Positions 1 to 8,052 of a DNA stretch of 48,042 nt are shown here, in pieces (positions within the stretch are counted from its first letter, which is position 1; every line of letters begins with the position of its first letter). The notes beneath the pieces were generated by a model, which saw only the letters and a list, made by a program, of their open reading frames with translations, was not told the DNA's origin and made no database searches. Location: the NCBI GenBank assembly GCA_964600845.1, contig CAZRJW010000008.1:1-48042 (forward strand), in the 5' to 3' direction. The translations under genes and the position numbers were made by a program. Source of the stretch: JAGOTP01 sp964600845. Lineage in GTDB: Bacteria; Patescibacteriota; Patescibacteriia; 2-12-FULL-60-25.

Positions 1-41
1 CACCATCACAAAGCATAATGGTTTTTCAGAAGCCATTTGGC

Positions 42-73
42 GGGCCGAGCTTAGCTCGGCCCATTGTGTTTTT
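42..73 (+). terminator. Rho-independent terminator of an upstream gene
   Basis: A perfect 9-bp stem, GGGCCGAGC at 42-50 and GCTCGGCCC at 54-62, closes on the 3-nt loop TTA and is followed by a T-rich run (ATTGTGTTTTTA). It would end a plus-strand gene to the left of the window, or serve the convergent tsaC-like gene that ends at 95. Its CCGAGC core recurs in the terminator at 1197-1225. Confidence 0.8.
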
Positions 74-94
74 ATACCACCCACCATCATGTTT

Positions 95-721
95 TTAGAG
101 TGAGAAAGAGCTTGGGCTGATACAGGCATTGAGTTCCTTCAAAGAAATTGCTCCCTCACGAATAAGAGATAGCTCTCCTTCTTGGCTACAAGTAATAATG
201 GTTGAAGGCGTTTGCAAAAGTTCGTGGTCTGTTTCAATGACCATGTCTAAGTGCTCTCCGAACTCAGCGCGTATCTGTTGTGCGTTTAAGAAAAATGGCT
301 CTCCACTGATATTGGCGGAAGTCGCAACAATAGGAAAGTCGAGTAGTTGAGTAATGGCTCCAATAAGCGGGTCAGGGGATAGTCGCAGGGCGATGGACCG
401 AGTTTCGCTTACAATATGATGGTGTAAACGCACTTCTTCTTTTAGGGGAAGTACGATTGTTAATGGCCCGGGCCAGAAGGTGTCTATGATTCGCTTTGCT
501 GCAAAAGGTATAACAGCGAGCTGGTGTATCTGCTTCAGAGATCCCGTAATACAGATTACACGCTTCGAAGACGAGCGCTGTTTGAGTGAGAAGAGCTTAT
601 CAAGTGCTTTTTCGCTTCGCGGATCACAGCAGAGGCCGTAAATCGTCTCAGTTGGAAGAGCGATGACTCCACCCTGGTGCAGGCAGGCGGCGATCTGTTG
701 GACATTCTTTTGTGGGCTCAT
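95..721 (-). CDS. tsaC: L-threonylcarbamoyladenylate synthase (YrdC/Sua5 domain)
   Basis: This 208-aa protein is a YrdC/Sua5-type enzyme. The family makes threonylcarbamoyl-AMP from threonine, bicarbonate and ATP in the cytosol, the first step of the t6A37 modification of ANN-decoding tRNAs. Visible family motifs are the N-terminal GGVIALPTETIYGL segment (about residues 17-30), the following KQR, FWPGPLT (about 83-89) and the SANISG motif (about 135-140). The length fits the single-domain TsaC form, without the Sua5 C-terminal domain. The start is an ATG at 721 preceded by CGT with no SD. It stands alone and converges on the terminator at 42-73. Confidence 0.93.
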   Translation of the reverse strand: MSPQKNVQQIAACLHQGGVIALPTETIYGLCCDPRSEKALDKLFSLKQRSSSKRVICITGSLKQIHQLAVIPFAAKRIIDTFWPGPLTIVLPLKEEVRLHHHIVSETRSIALRLSPDPLIGAITQLLDFPIVATSANISGEPFFLNAQQIRAEFGEHLDMVIETDHELLQTPSTIITCSQEGELSLIREGAISLKELNACISPSSFSL

Positions 722-777
722 ACGATTTTTTATTTGCTTATTTTAGCCAAATTATTGGGCACGGATATTTTTTCTAC

Positions 778-809
778 TTGCACGTATGATAGCAGATTTA
801 TAATATAAT
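778..809 (+). promoter_or_regulatory. Predicted promoter upstream of the small membrane protein
   Basis: A TTGCAC -35 box (778-783) precedes overlapping -10 candidates, TATAAT at 799-804 and again at 804-809. The spacers are 15 and 20 nt, so the exact -10 is uncertain. Transcription would start near 812-817, leaving a leader of about 75 nt before the ATG at 889. The leader contains AGGAGGGG (839-846), too far from that ATG to act as its SD, and an RNase P-like GAGGGAAAGTCCG (853-865). Confidence 0.5.
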
Positions 810-888
810 GTCAATAGCTGGTTACACGGCCCACATGCAGGAGGGGTGAATTGAGGGAAAGTCCGTTTTTTGGTATTGTGTACGCAGT

Positions 889-1182
889 ATGGCTCAACTC
901 ATCGCTGTTGGAATCGGTATCCTCGTGCTGATCATAGGGTTCACGATTTATCGTATTGGTCTGGAAATCCTTGATGAAGGGGATTATTTTTTCTACGCCG
1001 TCGGGTTCTTTCTCATCTTGTTCACGGTCTGTGGATTGGCGTTGTACTTCCTGGTGCCGCGTCCACCTCGAACGGCTGATCTGAGTACGATTGCTCCCGC
1101 GCGTGTCGTAGATGGCTTGAGTGAGTTTGCAGATCGATCATATAGATCTTCGGGTGAATCGATTGTGTATTCCGGTGAGTAG
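889..1182 (+). CDS. Small two-helix membrane protein, unknown function
   Basis: This 97-aa protein is not recognised. It has two clear hydrophobic helices (about residues 4-20 and 34-56) separated by a short acidic loop, then a roughly 40-residue hydrophilic tail rich in Ser/Arg. That suggests an inner-membrane hairpin with a soluble tail, but no function can be assigned. The ATG has no usable SD at normal spacing. The gene stops at a TAG and is followed within 15 nt by a strong bidirectional terminator, and it has its own upstream promoter, so it is probably a monocistronic unit. Codon-like structure and an independent promoter and terminator support a real gene. Confidence 0.65.
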   Translation: MAQLIAVGIGILVLIIGFTIYRIGLEILDEGDYFFYAVGFFLILFTVCGLALYFLVPRPPRTADLSTIAPARVVDGLSEFADRSYRSSGESIVYSGE

Positions 1183-1196
1183 GTGAATACGCAAAT

Positions 1197-1225
1197 AAAA
1201 CAACCGAGCTGAGCTCGGTTGTTTT
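1197..1225. terminator. Bidirectional rho-independent terminator
   Basis: A perfect 13-bp stem, AAAACAACCGAGC (1197-1209) pairing with GCTCGGTTGTTTT (1213-1225), closes on the loop TGA. The A-tract and T-tract allow termination in both directions. It lies between the convergent genes ending at 1182 (+) and 1227 (-). Confidence 0.92.
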
Positions 1226-1226
1226 A

Positions 1227-2528
1227 TTACTCTGGAATCGTTGCGTGTAGGGGCTCTTCGTGTGGCAGTTTTCCGTGGAGCAGTTCCTTTAGACGTTCAT
1301 AGCCCATCGAGGGAGCAGAACCATATCCGTTCCAGGCGAGGCGCGCGAGTCCGCCGGAGCGCTTCCAATCCATGAGCCATTCACTGAGTGTTTCAAGTTC
1401 GAGCGGGGGGAGGCCGGCTTGGACGCCGCGAACCCAGGCGTAGCGCGCTTCTTCTTGTCCTCCGATGGGAGGTTGAATGATCACAGGGAGCCCCAGTCCA
1501 ACGTAGAAAACCCAGGGGTTAGGGGCAGTCCAGAGAACATCCATTTCAGGAATGAGTTTTGTAAACGACTGGAACGCGACGCCTGCATCTTTATGAGCGT
1601 GTACGACGATCGAGGAGCCAAGATGACGATGAAGGGTTTGATTGCGCGCGATGGCTTCAATTGAGCGTGCGCGAGCAAGATCCGTACCAGCAAAAACATG
1701 AATGGTCAGTTCACCGCTACGAATCGCTTTTCCTGCTCCTTCGAGCAAGCGGAGAAGGTCATGCGTGCGCCATCCGCTATCGGCGATCACTCCGAGGGAG
1801 AGCGGTCGCTGCGTGCGCGTTTGCTTCTTGTGAGGCTTGAAGATGCGTTCCGGATCGAGACGACTGATGCGTGCCTCGACGTCGGTATGTAATCCTTTGG
1901 AAGAGACGCTGTACGGGGAGAGCGGGAGACCAAAATGGTGAATGTTTGCTGCCGGGACGCCGTATGCCTGGAGACGTTCTTCGGCCATCTGGGTGGGGAC
2001 AATCCACTGGATGCGGGTGTGTGCGGGTTCGAGTGGGGCCCAGGCACGCGATGGGTCCGCCGTGTGGCAGATGAGATAGATCGGTCCAGGATAGTTATGT
2101 ACCTCGGCACTAAACGCCATCACCTGCGAGCTTGTAACGAGGGGAAAAGGGGTCTCTGCGAGCTGTTGAACAAAATCACGACCGAGTCCCTGCGTTTGCA
2201 AGAAATAATAAAATTCAACTAAGCGTCGTGTCCAGGCAGCTTGTTCGCGTTGTGGATAGCGTGGAGGGAGGCGATGCACGAAGCGTTCAGTCAAGCGCCG
2301 AAGCGACGGACCGATCACTGGAATTCCTCCTAAGGAAGACAGGAGTGACGGCTGCTCTTGGAGGTGTGTCCAGAGCGCTTGATCACGGCTCGGGATCCCT
2401 GGGTAGCGATCCGCACGCAAGATCTCGCCTTTGCGCGCAAAGGGACGACAGGCCTGAGCGATCGTATCCACGCCTCTTCCGAGCGGCGCCGACACAACCC
2501 AGGCATCAAAAGAACGACGGGTTGCCAT
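1227..2528 (-). CDS. GT-B fold glycosyltransferase-like protein
   Basis: This 433-aa soluble protein resembles GT-B glycosyltransferases of the MurG/monogalactosyldiacylglycerol-synthase type. It opens with a strand-loop VVSAPLGRG like the acceptor-side N-terminal loop. Near the C-terminus the segment GLGLPVIIQPPIGGQEEARY resembles the nucleotide-sugar donor site of that superfamily (GxPxIxxP...GxQ). It probably transfers a sugar to a membrane-associated acceptor, but donor and acceptor cannot be read from sequence. It is the last gene of the minus-strand operon led by engB, 23 nt after the previous gene, and also has its own extended -10 (2536-2544) that would give a near-leaderless mRNA. 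The fold assignment rests on motif appearance only. Confidence 0.6.
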   Translation of the reverse strand: MATRRSFDAWVVSAPLGRGVDTIAQACRPFARKGEILRADRYPGIPSRDQALWTHLQEQPSLLSSLGGIPVIGPSLRRLTERFVHRLPPRYPQREQAAWTRRLVEFYYFLQTQGLGRDFVQQLAETPFPLVTSSQVMAFSAEVHNYPGPIYLICHTADPSRAWAPLEPAHTRIQWIVPTQMAEERLQAYGVPAANIHHFGLPLSPYSVSSKGLHTDVEARISRLDPERIFKPHKKQTRTQRPLSLGVIADSGWRTHDLLRLLEGAGKAIRSGELTIHVFAGTDLARARSIEAIARNQTLHRHLGSSIVVHAHKDAGVAFQSFTKLIPEMDVLWTAPNPWVFYVGLGLPVIIQPPIGGQEEARYAWVRGVQAGLPPLELETLSEWLMDWKRSGGLARLAWNGYGSAPSMGYERLKELLHGKLPHEEPLHATIPE

Positions 2529-2535
2529 GTCCGTC

Positions 2536-2544
2536 AGTATACCA
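2536..2544 (-). promoter_or_regulatory. Extended -10 promoter, leaderless for the GT-B-like gene
   Basis: On the minus strand TGG-TATACT (2544-2536) is an extended -10 element, identical to the one before ftsE. Only seven nucleotides separate it from the ATG at 2528, so transcription should begin at or beside the start codon. No convincing -35 is visible. Confidence 0.6.
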
Positions 2545-2551
2545 CGTTCTT

Positions 2552-3001
2552 CTATTTTTTTGCTCGGCGTGGACGTTTTGTTTTTGGCGAAGCAGAAGTG
2601 CTCGTAGAGGCCATGTCGATCTCTTTGGTGTAGCGATCAAAATGATCGTCGTAGTTTTTTTCAATGCGCTCTTCCAGCTGACTTGGAGTGAGTGGGGGGA
2701 GTTGATTTCCGAGCTCCTGTTCGGTTTCTTGGCGTGCACGATGCCAAGCCCATTCGTCTGTATAGGCGTACCAACTGTATTCCCACAGGCGATCTTCTTC
2801 CTCATGGAAAAAGGCATGTGCTTCTTCTTCACCCATCTCAAGTAAGCGCTCTAAATGTGCGAGGAGGGCCGGTGGCTCCTTGCTGTCTTCTCCGTGCTCT
2901 CGTCGGAAGGTCTCATCGACGACGTAACGTTCAAGTAAGGCTCGGTGAAGTTCAACGAGCTGATCACGATTCAAGCCGAGCGAGTAAAAAGCGTCAGTCA
3001 T
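2552..3001 (-). CDS. Hypothetical acidic protein with basic tail
   Basis: This 149-aa soluble protein is not recognised. The first 130 residues look entirely helical and are rich in Glu, Leu, Trp and His (for example EDRLWEYSWYAYTDEWAWHR). The last 20 residues switch to a Ser/Thr stretch ending in a Lys/Arg cluster (KTKRPRRAKK). The gene sits inside the engB operon, 6 nt after the pseudopilin-like gene and 23 nt before the GT-B-like gene. The ATG is directly preceded by CCT, the start context common in this window. Confidence 0.7.
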   Translation of the reverse strand: MTDAFYSLGLNRDQLVELHRALLERYVVDETFRREHGEDSKEPPALLAHLERLLEMGEEEAHAFFHEEEDRLWEYSWYAYTDEWAWHRARQETEQELGNQLPPLTPSQLEERIEKNYDDHFDRYTKEIDMASTSTSASPKTKRPRRAKK

Positions 3002-3007
3002 AGGGCC

Positions 3008-3499
3008 TTAGAGCGAGGGGAGAGGTCTTGGGTAGACGGGTTCAGTCGGATAAATACGGACACGGAACTCGTAGCAGGTTCTTCCGGCCCCGTGGACGGT
3101 GAAGGTTGGATTGCTGGCGAAGTCTTTGGTAGGCGGCAAGGGGACGGGCTGCTGATCCTCTTGTGTTGGAAGATCGAACGTTGCGCAGAGTTCGTAGGTA
3201 CTGGTGCTTAACGTGCGATATTCGTAGAACGCGCCTGTGGTTGGATCGCGAAGCTCTGTCAGAAGGTAAGACTGCGCCTGCGCCAACGCATCGAGAGTAG
3301 GCGGAAGTTCGCGTCTCGTTTGCACATACATATCAAGGGCGTTCGAGAGCTGTGTCAGGCTGGAAACGCGACGTTCGTCCAACGTTATACGCCGACGATT
3401 AGCCGGTGACCCAGAGACGTACAGCCCTGCGATGATGGCGGCGATAATTACGCCACAAACACCCCAACGAACAATGCGGATAGCGATAGGTGTGTGCAT
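3008..3499 (-). CDS. Membrane-anchored pseudopilin-like protein
   Basis: This 163-aa protein has one N-terminal transmembrane helix (about residues 11-28) and an exported domain. That domain begins with a helix (RVSSLTQLSNALDMYVQTRR) and continues with strands containing DPTTGAFYEYRTLSTSTYEL, a layout seen in pseudopilin-like proteins of Patescibacteria. Cysteines in ELCATF and RTCYEF could form a disulfide outside the cell. There is no obvious prepilin peptidase site (no G-F-T/S-L-x-E), so it may be a fixed anchor protein rather than a processed pilin. It starts 1 nt after the DUF5671 gene ends, which argues for translational coupling and a shared membrane role. Confidence 0.6.
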   Translation of the reverse strand: MHTPIAIRIVRWGVCGVIIAAIIAGLYVSGSPANRRRITLDERRVSSLTQLSNALDMYVQTRRELPPTLDALAQAQSYLLTELRDPTTGAFYEYRTLSTSTYELCATFDLPTQEDQQPVPLPPTKDFASNPTFTVHGAGRTCYEFRVRIYPTEPVYPRPLPSL

Positions 3500-3500
3500 A

Positions 3501-4145
3501 TTAGGCGTGGGTAGGGGTTTCGTCGCGACGAAGATCCCAGAGGTAATAGCCGAAGGCGGTTCCCGCGATCAGGAGGACGATCGCAACTTTCAGCAGGAAG
3601 CGTGTTCCAAGTTCGCCTGAGAGGAGCGAACCAACCAACACGATCAAATCAACGATGATACTCACGGCAGCAATAAAGAGGGTGAGGTACGTCAGCCACT
3701 TGCGAACTTTTGATCCGCGTTTTTGCGGATCGCGCTCAAGGCCGCGTTCCAAGATGCGACTGAGTGTCACAAAGATAGGAAACGTGATGATAAGAGAAGC
3801 GGTGGAGGTACGAATGCTTGAAACCATCGACGTGCGCTCATACATTCCCTGGAGCGCATCCGGGATGGCGCGCTCCACGAGGGCGAATAGTAGGCTCCCA
3901 AATGAAACAGCTGTGATGTAGAGCGTCAGAAATAAGACGAGATACAAAAAAGCTTCCCGTGCCGACAAATAGGGCTCGCGGCGGGGGACGGGGAGGGCGA
4001 ATCCGTCAACCGTAACGAATTTTTGGAGCGCGGATGCAATCTCTTCATCTGGCCAACCCGCCTGCTTTAAGGCCTGAGCGATGTGCTCTTTCGTTTCGCC
4101 TTGTTCGAGTGCGCGCTGAAGAAAGGGTTGGAGGTCGTAGGCCAT
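3501..4145 (-). CDS. DUF5671-type membrane protein
   Basis: This 214-aa protein has an N-terminal soluble module of about 45 residues (FLQRALEQGETKEHIAQALK, then AGWPDEEIASAL), resembling a small UBA-like helical bundle. Four hydrophobic helices follow (about residues 64-90, 112-130, 148-170 and 182-200). This arrangement, with the YLSAREAFLYLVLFLTLY start of the membrane part, matches the DUF5671 family frequent in Patescibacteria; its function is unknown. It lies 9 nt downstream of engB and 1 nt upstream of the pseudopilin-like gene. The ATG follows CCCCT with no SD. Confidence 0.75.
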   Translation of the reverse strand: MAYDLQPFLQRALEQGETKEHIAQALKQAGWPDEEIASALQKFVTVDGFALPVPRREPYLSAREAFLYLVLFLTLYITAVSFGSLLFALVERAIPDALQGMYERTSMVSSIRTSTASLIITFPIFVTLSRILERGLERDPQKRGSKVRKWLTYLTLFIAAVSIIVDLIVLVGSLLSGELGTRFLLKVAIVLLIAGTAFGYYLWDLRRDETPTHA

Positions 4146-4154
4146 AGGGGTGAG

Positions 4155-4787
4155 CTATTCTTGCGCAGCTACCTGAGCGGCGTCTGCTTCTGCATGTGCC
4201 TTGGTTGCAACTTTTGCGAGCTCAAGTTGGGTTTGGATGAGTCCAAGCAGGGCTTCCTTACCTGTTCCAGTTCGAGCGGAAAAGAAGACGGCGGAGGCGT
4301 TGACTCCCTGGCGAACCAAGGCGTGCTGAAGTTGAGACTTTTGTGATTGAGACAATTTGTCGGATTTGTTGACGACAAGGAGCCATGGCAAACCCTGTTC
4401 TTGTAAGTACAGCGCCATTTCGCCATCAAGTGGAGAATCGAGCCCAACGGCGGCGTCGATGACGAGTAGGATCAGAGTTGGCGGCATGAGCAAGGTATCG
4501 TAGATCATCTGCTCGAGTTCGCCTCGTTCTTTTTTGGACTGTTTTGCATAGCCATACCCTGGCAAATCCAAGAGAGAAAAGGATTTTCCAAAGACATAGC
4601 GGTTGATCAAACGCGTGCGTCCTGGGGTGTTACTGGTGCGTGCGAGGTCCTTTTGGCCGCCTAATCGGTTCACTAAGCTGGATTTTCCGACATTCGAACG
4701 ACCCACCAAAATGATATGGGGGAGGGTGTCTGGCAGCGCCTTTGGGTTGGGGTAGCTACGTTCAAAGACGGCTGGAGAGATAGTCAT
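4155..4787 (-). CDS. engB: Ribosome biogenesis GTP-binding protein EngB/YsxC
   Basis: This 210-aa TRAFAC GTPase assists assembly of the large ribosomal subunit. Visible motifs are G1 GRSNVGKSS, G2 region TSNTPGRT, G3 DLPGYGYAKQSK and G4 NKSDK, in the usual EngB order and length. A longer reading frame extends upstream to 4922, but the start at 4787 begins MTISPAVFERSYP just before the GTPase core, matches family length, and lies 7 nt from a good -10. It leads the five-gene operon down to 1227 and is divergent from ftsE. The last 25 residues form an Ala/Lys/Glu-rich helical tail (VATKAHAEADAAQVAAQE) beyond the normal end. Confidence 0.93.
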   Translation of the reverse strand: MTISPAVFERSYPNPKALPDTLPHIILVGRSNVGKSSLVNRLGGQKDLARTSNTPGRTRLINRYVFGKSFSLLDLPGYGYAKQSKKERGELEQMIYDTLLMPPTLILLVIDAAVGLDSPLDGEMALYLQEQGLPWLLVVNKSDKLSQSQKSQLQHALVRQGVNASAVFFSARTGTGKEALLGLIQTQLELAKVATKAHAEADAAQVAAQE

Positions 4788-4794
4788 AGTGAGC

Positions 4795-4823
4795 AGCCTA
4801 GCAAATCCAACGCAAAACGTAAA
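4795..4823 (-). promoter_or_regulatory. engB promoter, predicted leaderless
   Basis: On the minus strand TTTACG (4823-4818), a 17-nt spacer and TAGGCT (4800-4795) form a sigma70-like promoter with an extended TGC before the -10. Seven nucleotides separate the -10 from the engB ATG at 4787, so the transcript probably starts at the start codon. Confidence 0.65.
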
Positions 4824-4868
4824 AAAAATGGGGTTTTCCTTGCCCTCCTCGAGTTGCTTCGGGGCAGG

Positions 4869-4877
4869 TGGTATACT
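4869..4877 (+). promoter_or_regulatory. ftsEX promoter (extended -10)
   Basis: TGG-TATACT at 4869-4877 is an extended -10 element with no good -35 at 17 nt. The ftsE ATG follows 19 nt later, giving a leader of about 13 nt without an SD. It is divergent from the engB promoter across a short shared region. Confidence 0.65.
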
Positions 4878-4896
4878 GGTTGTAATTCTGGTCTTT

Positions 4897-5583
4897 ATGA
4901 TCCTTCTTGAGCATGTGTCCAAGGTCTATCAATCAGGCGATCCTGCATTGCACGATGTCTCTTTGCATATTGAGCCAGGCGAATTCGTCTCGATCGTTGG
5001 TCAAAGTGGTGCCGGAAAGACGACCCTCGCGAAATTATTGATTGCGGAAGAGCATCCATCCGCTGGACGTATCATTATCGGAGGCTGGGACATTACACAG
5101 ATCAAGCAGAGAGAAATTCCGTATCTCCGCCGTCAGTTGGGGGTGGTGTTTCAAGACTACAAACTGCTTCGTCAAAAAACCGTGTATGAAAATGTCGCCT
5201 TTGCTCTTGAAGTTGCTGGTGCTTCGGTAGCGCGTATTCAAGAAGTTGTCCCACAGGTGCTGGCGATCGTTGGGTTGAGCGATAAGGCTCATCGCTTTCC
5301 AACGCAGATCTCGGGAGGAGAACAGCAGCGGGTCGTTATCGCACGCTCATTAGTTCACCGGCCGAAAGTGCTGCTCGCGGACGAGCCGACCGGAAACTTA
5401 GACACGGTCAATACGCAAGAAATCGTGAACCTGCTGATGAAGATTAATGCCTTTGGGACAACGATTGTACTTGTGACGCACAACCGTGAAATTGTGAATG
5501 CGGTTCGTCGACGTGTGATCACCTTGAAAGATGGTCGAATCGCAACAGACCAAGAGAAGGGAAAATACCACTTACCTGTATGA
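4897..5583 (+). CDS. ftsE: Cell division ABC transporter ATP-binding protein FtsE
   Basis: This 228-aa ATPase is the cytoplasmic half of the FtsEX complex, which couples ATP hydrolysis at the division site to peptidoglycan hydrolase activation outside the membrane. It shows Walker A GQSGAGKTT, the Q-loop FQDYKLL, ABC signature ISGGEQQR, Walker B VLLADEPTGNLD and the switch His in VTHN. The FQDYKLL pattern and PTGNLD ending are typical of FtsE. The frame opens upstream at 4789, but MILLEHVSKVYQSG at 4897 matches the family N-terminus and lies downstream of the -10. It overlaps ftsX by 4 nt (ATGA). Confidence 0.93.
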   Translation: MILLEHVSKVYQSGDPALHDVSLHIEPGEFVSIVGQSGAGKTTLAKLLIAEEHPSAGRIIIGGWDITQIKQREIPYLRRQLGVVFQDYKLLRQKTVYENVAFALEVAGASVARIQEVVPQVLAIVGLSDKAHRFPTQISGGEQQRVVIARSLVHRPKVLLADEPTGNLDTVNTQEIVNLLMKINAFGTTIVLVTHNREIVNAVRRRVITLKDGRIATDQEKGKYHLPV

Positions 5584-6491
5584 TCCGTACGACCCTCCGC
5601 ATTATAAAAGCGTCTCTACGCAACCTGTGGCGCAACGGCTGGATCAGTCTTGCGACGATCTTCGTGTTCTCGCTCGCGTTGCTATCGGTGAATATTCTAT
5701 TAGGCGTTCAATCGATCGTCGGTTCCGTCGCGCGTTCATTAGAAGAAAAAGTGGACATCACGGTCACATTCAAATCAGATACTCCGGCGGGTGTTGTGTC
5801 GCAGGCGCGGTTCTTTGTGCGATCGCTCCCTCAGGTGAAAGACCTGGAAGAGATTACCCCAGAGCAAGCGCTCGCCGAATTCAAGGAGCTGCATAAGAAC
5901 GATCCACACGTGTTGGAAGCGTTGAATGAGGTCGGAGGCAATCCATTGGGAGCAAAGCTTGTCGTGAAAGCGCGTCATCCGGATGAGTACCCGTTCTTGA
6001 TTCAGGCGATTCAGAATCCACAATATCAACCGTACATTGAACGTCAGACGTATGATCGGCATGAAGGGGCGATTGCGTTGGTGGAGAAAGCGGGTCGCCA
6101 GGTGCGATTGTTCGCCTCTGCCTTGATCGCACTCTTTGCCTGTTTCGGTTTGCTGATGGCCTTCAACGCGATTCGTGTGGCCATTTATACGCAGCGCGAA
6201 GAGATTGCGATTATGCGTTTGGTTGGCGCCTCAAATTCGTTTATTCGTGGACCGTTTATTTTGGAGGGCGTGTGGTTAGCGGTGATCGCCTTTTTGCTGT
6301 CCGCAGCAGCGACCTATGCGTTGGTGGTCTGGAGTGAGCCGATGTTTGTGCGGGCGCTCGGAGTAGATGGGGGGATGCAAGCTTTCTTTAGAGAGCGCTT
6401 GGTTCAGATTGTGGCGATCGAAGGGGGTGGATTGGTATTGCTCGCGATGTTGTCTTCTGGAATCGCGGCTGGTAGGTATAGTAGACGCTGA
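5580..6491 (+). CDS. ftsX: Cell division protein FtsX
   Basis: This 303-aa membrane protein is the permease-like partner of FtsE. It has an N-terminal helix (about residues 20-45), an extracellular domain (about 50-170) with the alternating fold expected for hydrolase contacts, and three C-terminal helices (about 178-205, 222-250 and 277-297). The loop QREEIAIMRLVGASNSFIRG is the conserved FtsX signature. FtsX signals across the membrane to peptidoglycan hydrolases; candidate lytic proteins in this window lie at 36801-38498 and 26795-28291. The ATGA overlap with ftsE indicates co-translation. Confidence 0.92.
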   Translation: MIRTTLRIIKASLRNLWRNGWISLATIFVFSLALLSVNILLGVQSIVGSVARSLEEKVDITVTFKSDTPAGVVSQARFFVRSLPQVKDLEEITPEQALAEFKELHKNDPHVLEALNEVGGNPLGAKLVVKARHPDEYPFLIQAIQNPQYQPYIERQTYDRHEGAIALVEKAGRQVRLFASALIALFACFGLLMAFNAIRVAIYTQREEIAIMRLVGASNSFIRGPFILEGVWLAVIAFLLSAAATYALVVWSEPMFVRALGVDGGMQAFFRERLVQIVAIEGGGLVLLAMLSSGIAAGRYSRR

Positions 6492-6503
6492 TCCGTTATT
6501 CCT

Positions 6504-8048
6504 ATGTTACGACACGAAACTCCTCGGCTTCAGAAAACGGCTCCCGCTGTTTTAGAGCAAGTAGTTGAAAAACCAATAACGCCTGAAAGAGAATTCGTCC
6601 AAACGTTGATGCAGAACAGGGGAAGTCGTTCTGGTCGTTCTGATACGTTTAAAGCGCTTGTCCTTGGGTTTGCTGCTCTTGTTGGAACTGAGGCTGATTC
6701 AACGAGCTCTGTTTTTGAAGGAGTTCAATCGATTGAATCAAAAGATGAAGCTCGTGTGCAGAAGCGTGGAGCGGCGCGGTCTCTGGAGCAGCACGACGGA
6801 CCAGCTCATGTGGAGACGCACGGGGCTCAGGAGTTTATCGGAATTCAGGATGAGGTGTTTGCGGCGCAGGTGATCGATATTATGCGTCCGTTGTTACTCC
6901 CTGGTGCGACGTATCGTATAAATGTGCTGAACCGTCAGAGACCGTCAGAGGCTCGGTATTTTGGGCATCATCATGCGCATGGCCATTTTATGCAGCATGC
7001 ACAGATTGTTGGAAGTACTTTGTCTCGACCTGGGAGCCAAGATTTTCGTATTGAGCTGTATACAGCTGGATTACGGGACCACCGTGGTGATGAGAATAAC
7101 CTCAGTAATTTCATGGAAACCTTCGTCCATGAACTGATTCATACGCGAAAAGAGGAAGGGCTTGGGTATTTTTCGGACCGTGTTCATTCAGAAGATCGAA
7201 TTCGTTTTCCCTACACAGAAGCATTTTTAACAGGTCATCGACACAACGAAGACGTTCGTTGGCATACAATGGCGGGCGAATATCGCTCAGAGCTCATCGC
7301 TTCCTTCTTTCAAGCTCGTTTGCCTGGGCCAAACGAAACGTTTGAAAAGGTTGTGACGGAAATGATTCTTGACCGTTTTCCAGGATCTTCTCCACAAGCG
7401 ATTCAGGAAGATATTCGAGCAGTGCAAGCCTGGAGGTCCGACATCAATTGGCCAGAGCTCTTGAAGCGATATCACGGAACAACGCAACAATGGATGGCTC
7501 AATATCAAGCAGGTCTTCTCAACCGCAGATTTATTGAACCTTTACATGATGAGGGTTTACAAGGCACTCTCCGAAGTCTTCTGCAATCGAATACCTACAC
7601 AGCTCTACAAGATTTGTTTACAGAAGGCGCAGATTACAGGGAAGGTTCTGAGCGTCGCAAGCTACTTATAGAACTCCGTGCCTATCAAAAAATGCAGACA
7701 GAAGGATATGAACAGCAAATTCGAGCTCTGGGCCACAGCGCGATTCCTTTGTTTGAGCAGTGGAAAGGGGTAGTAGAGCAATTTGCCCGTACAGCGCTCT
7801 GGGGTAATAAACGCTTTGCACATCGATATACAAGTGATCCAGAGGCATCCTCCCAGCTACGGTTTTCTTATGGAATGGTACACGCTCCACAAGAATTTAT
7901 TGATCGCTGGAATACATTGCCGGCTGCTGAAAGGGATAGACTGCGTCCTATCTTTGAAGAGGCTATGCCATTTGTGTCTGGAACGTTTACGCCTCCCGCT
8001 GAATATGCAGAACGTCTTAGAACGGTAGAGCCTGCTCCAACCCATTAA
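6504..8048 (+). CDS. Unrecognised HEXXH-motif protein (putative zinc metallopeptidase)
   Basis: This 514-aa protein matches no family known to me. The first 100 residues are polar and low-complexity with a weak hydrophobic stretch at 49-61 (FKALVLGFAALVG), not a convincing signal peptide. A HELIH motif at residues 209-213 fits the HEXXH zinc-binding helix, and GEYRSELIASFF (258-269) offers E259 or E263 as a third ligand in gluzincin style. A His-rich stretch, GHHHAHGHFMQH (154-165), lies just before. The C-terminal 200 residues appear all-helical. The gene starts 12 nt after ftsX and ends 4 nt before a 145-aa partner, so it may be co-transcribed with ftsEX. Peptidase activity is inferred from the motif alone. 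Confidence 0.6.
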   Translation: MLRHETPRLQKTAPAVLEQVVEKPITPEREFVQTLMQNRGSRSGRSDTFKALVLGFAALVGTEADSTSSVFEGVQSIESKDEARVQKRGAARSLEQHDGPAHVETHGAQEFIGIQDEVFAAQVIDIMRPLLLPGATYRINVLNRQRPSEARYFGHHHAHGHFMQHAQIVGSTLSRPGSQDFRIELYTAGLRDHRGDENNLSNFMETFVHELIHTRKEEGLGYFSDRVHSEDRIRFPYTEAFLTGHRHNEDVRWHTMAGEYRSELIASFFQARLPGPNETFEKVVTEMILDRFPGSSPQAIQEDIRAVQAWRSDINWPELLKRYHGTTQQWMAQYQAGLLNRRFIEPLHDEGLQGTLRSLLQSNTYTALQDLFTEGADYREGSERRKLLIELRAYQKMQTEGYEQQIRALGHSAIPLFEQWKGVVEQFARTALWGNKRFAHRYTSDPEASSQLRFSYGMVHAPQEFIDRWNTLPAAERDRLRPIFEEAMPFVSGTFTPPAEYAERLRTVEPAPTH

Positions 8049-8052
8049 TCCT

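Noticed and set aside
4789..4896. 36-residue N-terminal extension of FtsE
   Set aside because: It would start upstream of the predicted -10 at 4872-4877 and does not resemble FtsE N-termini.
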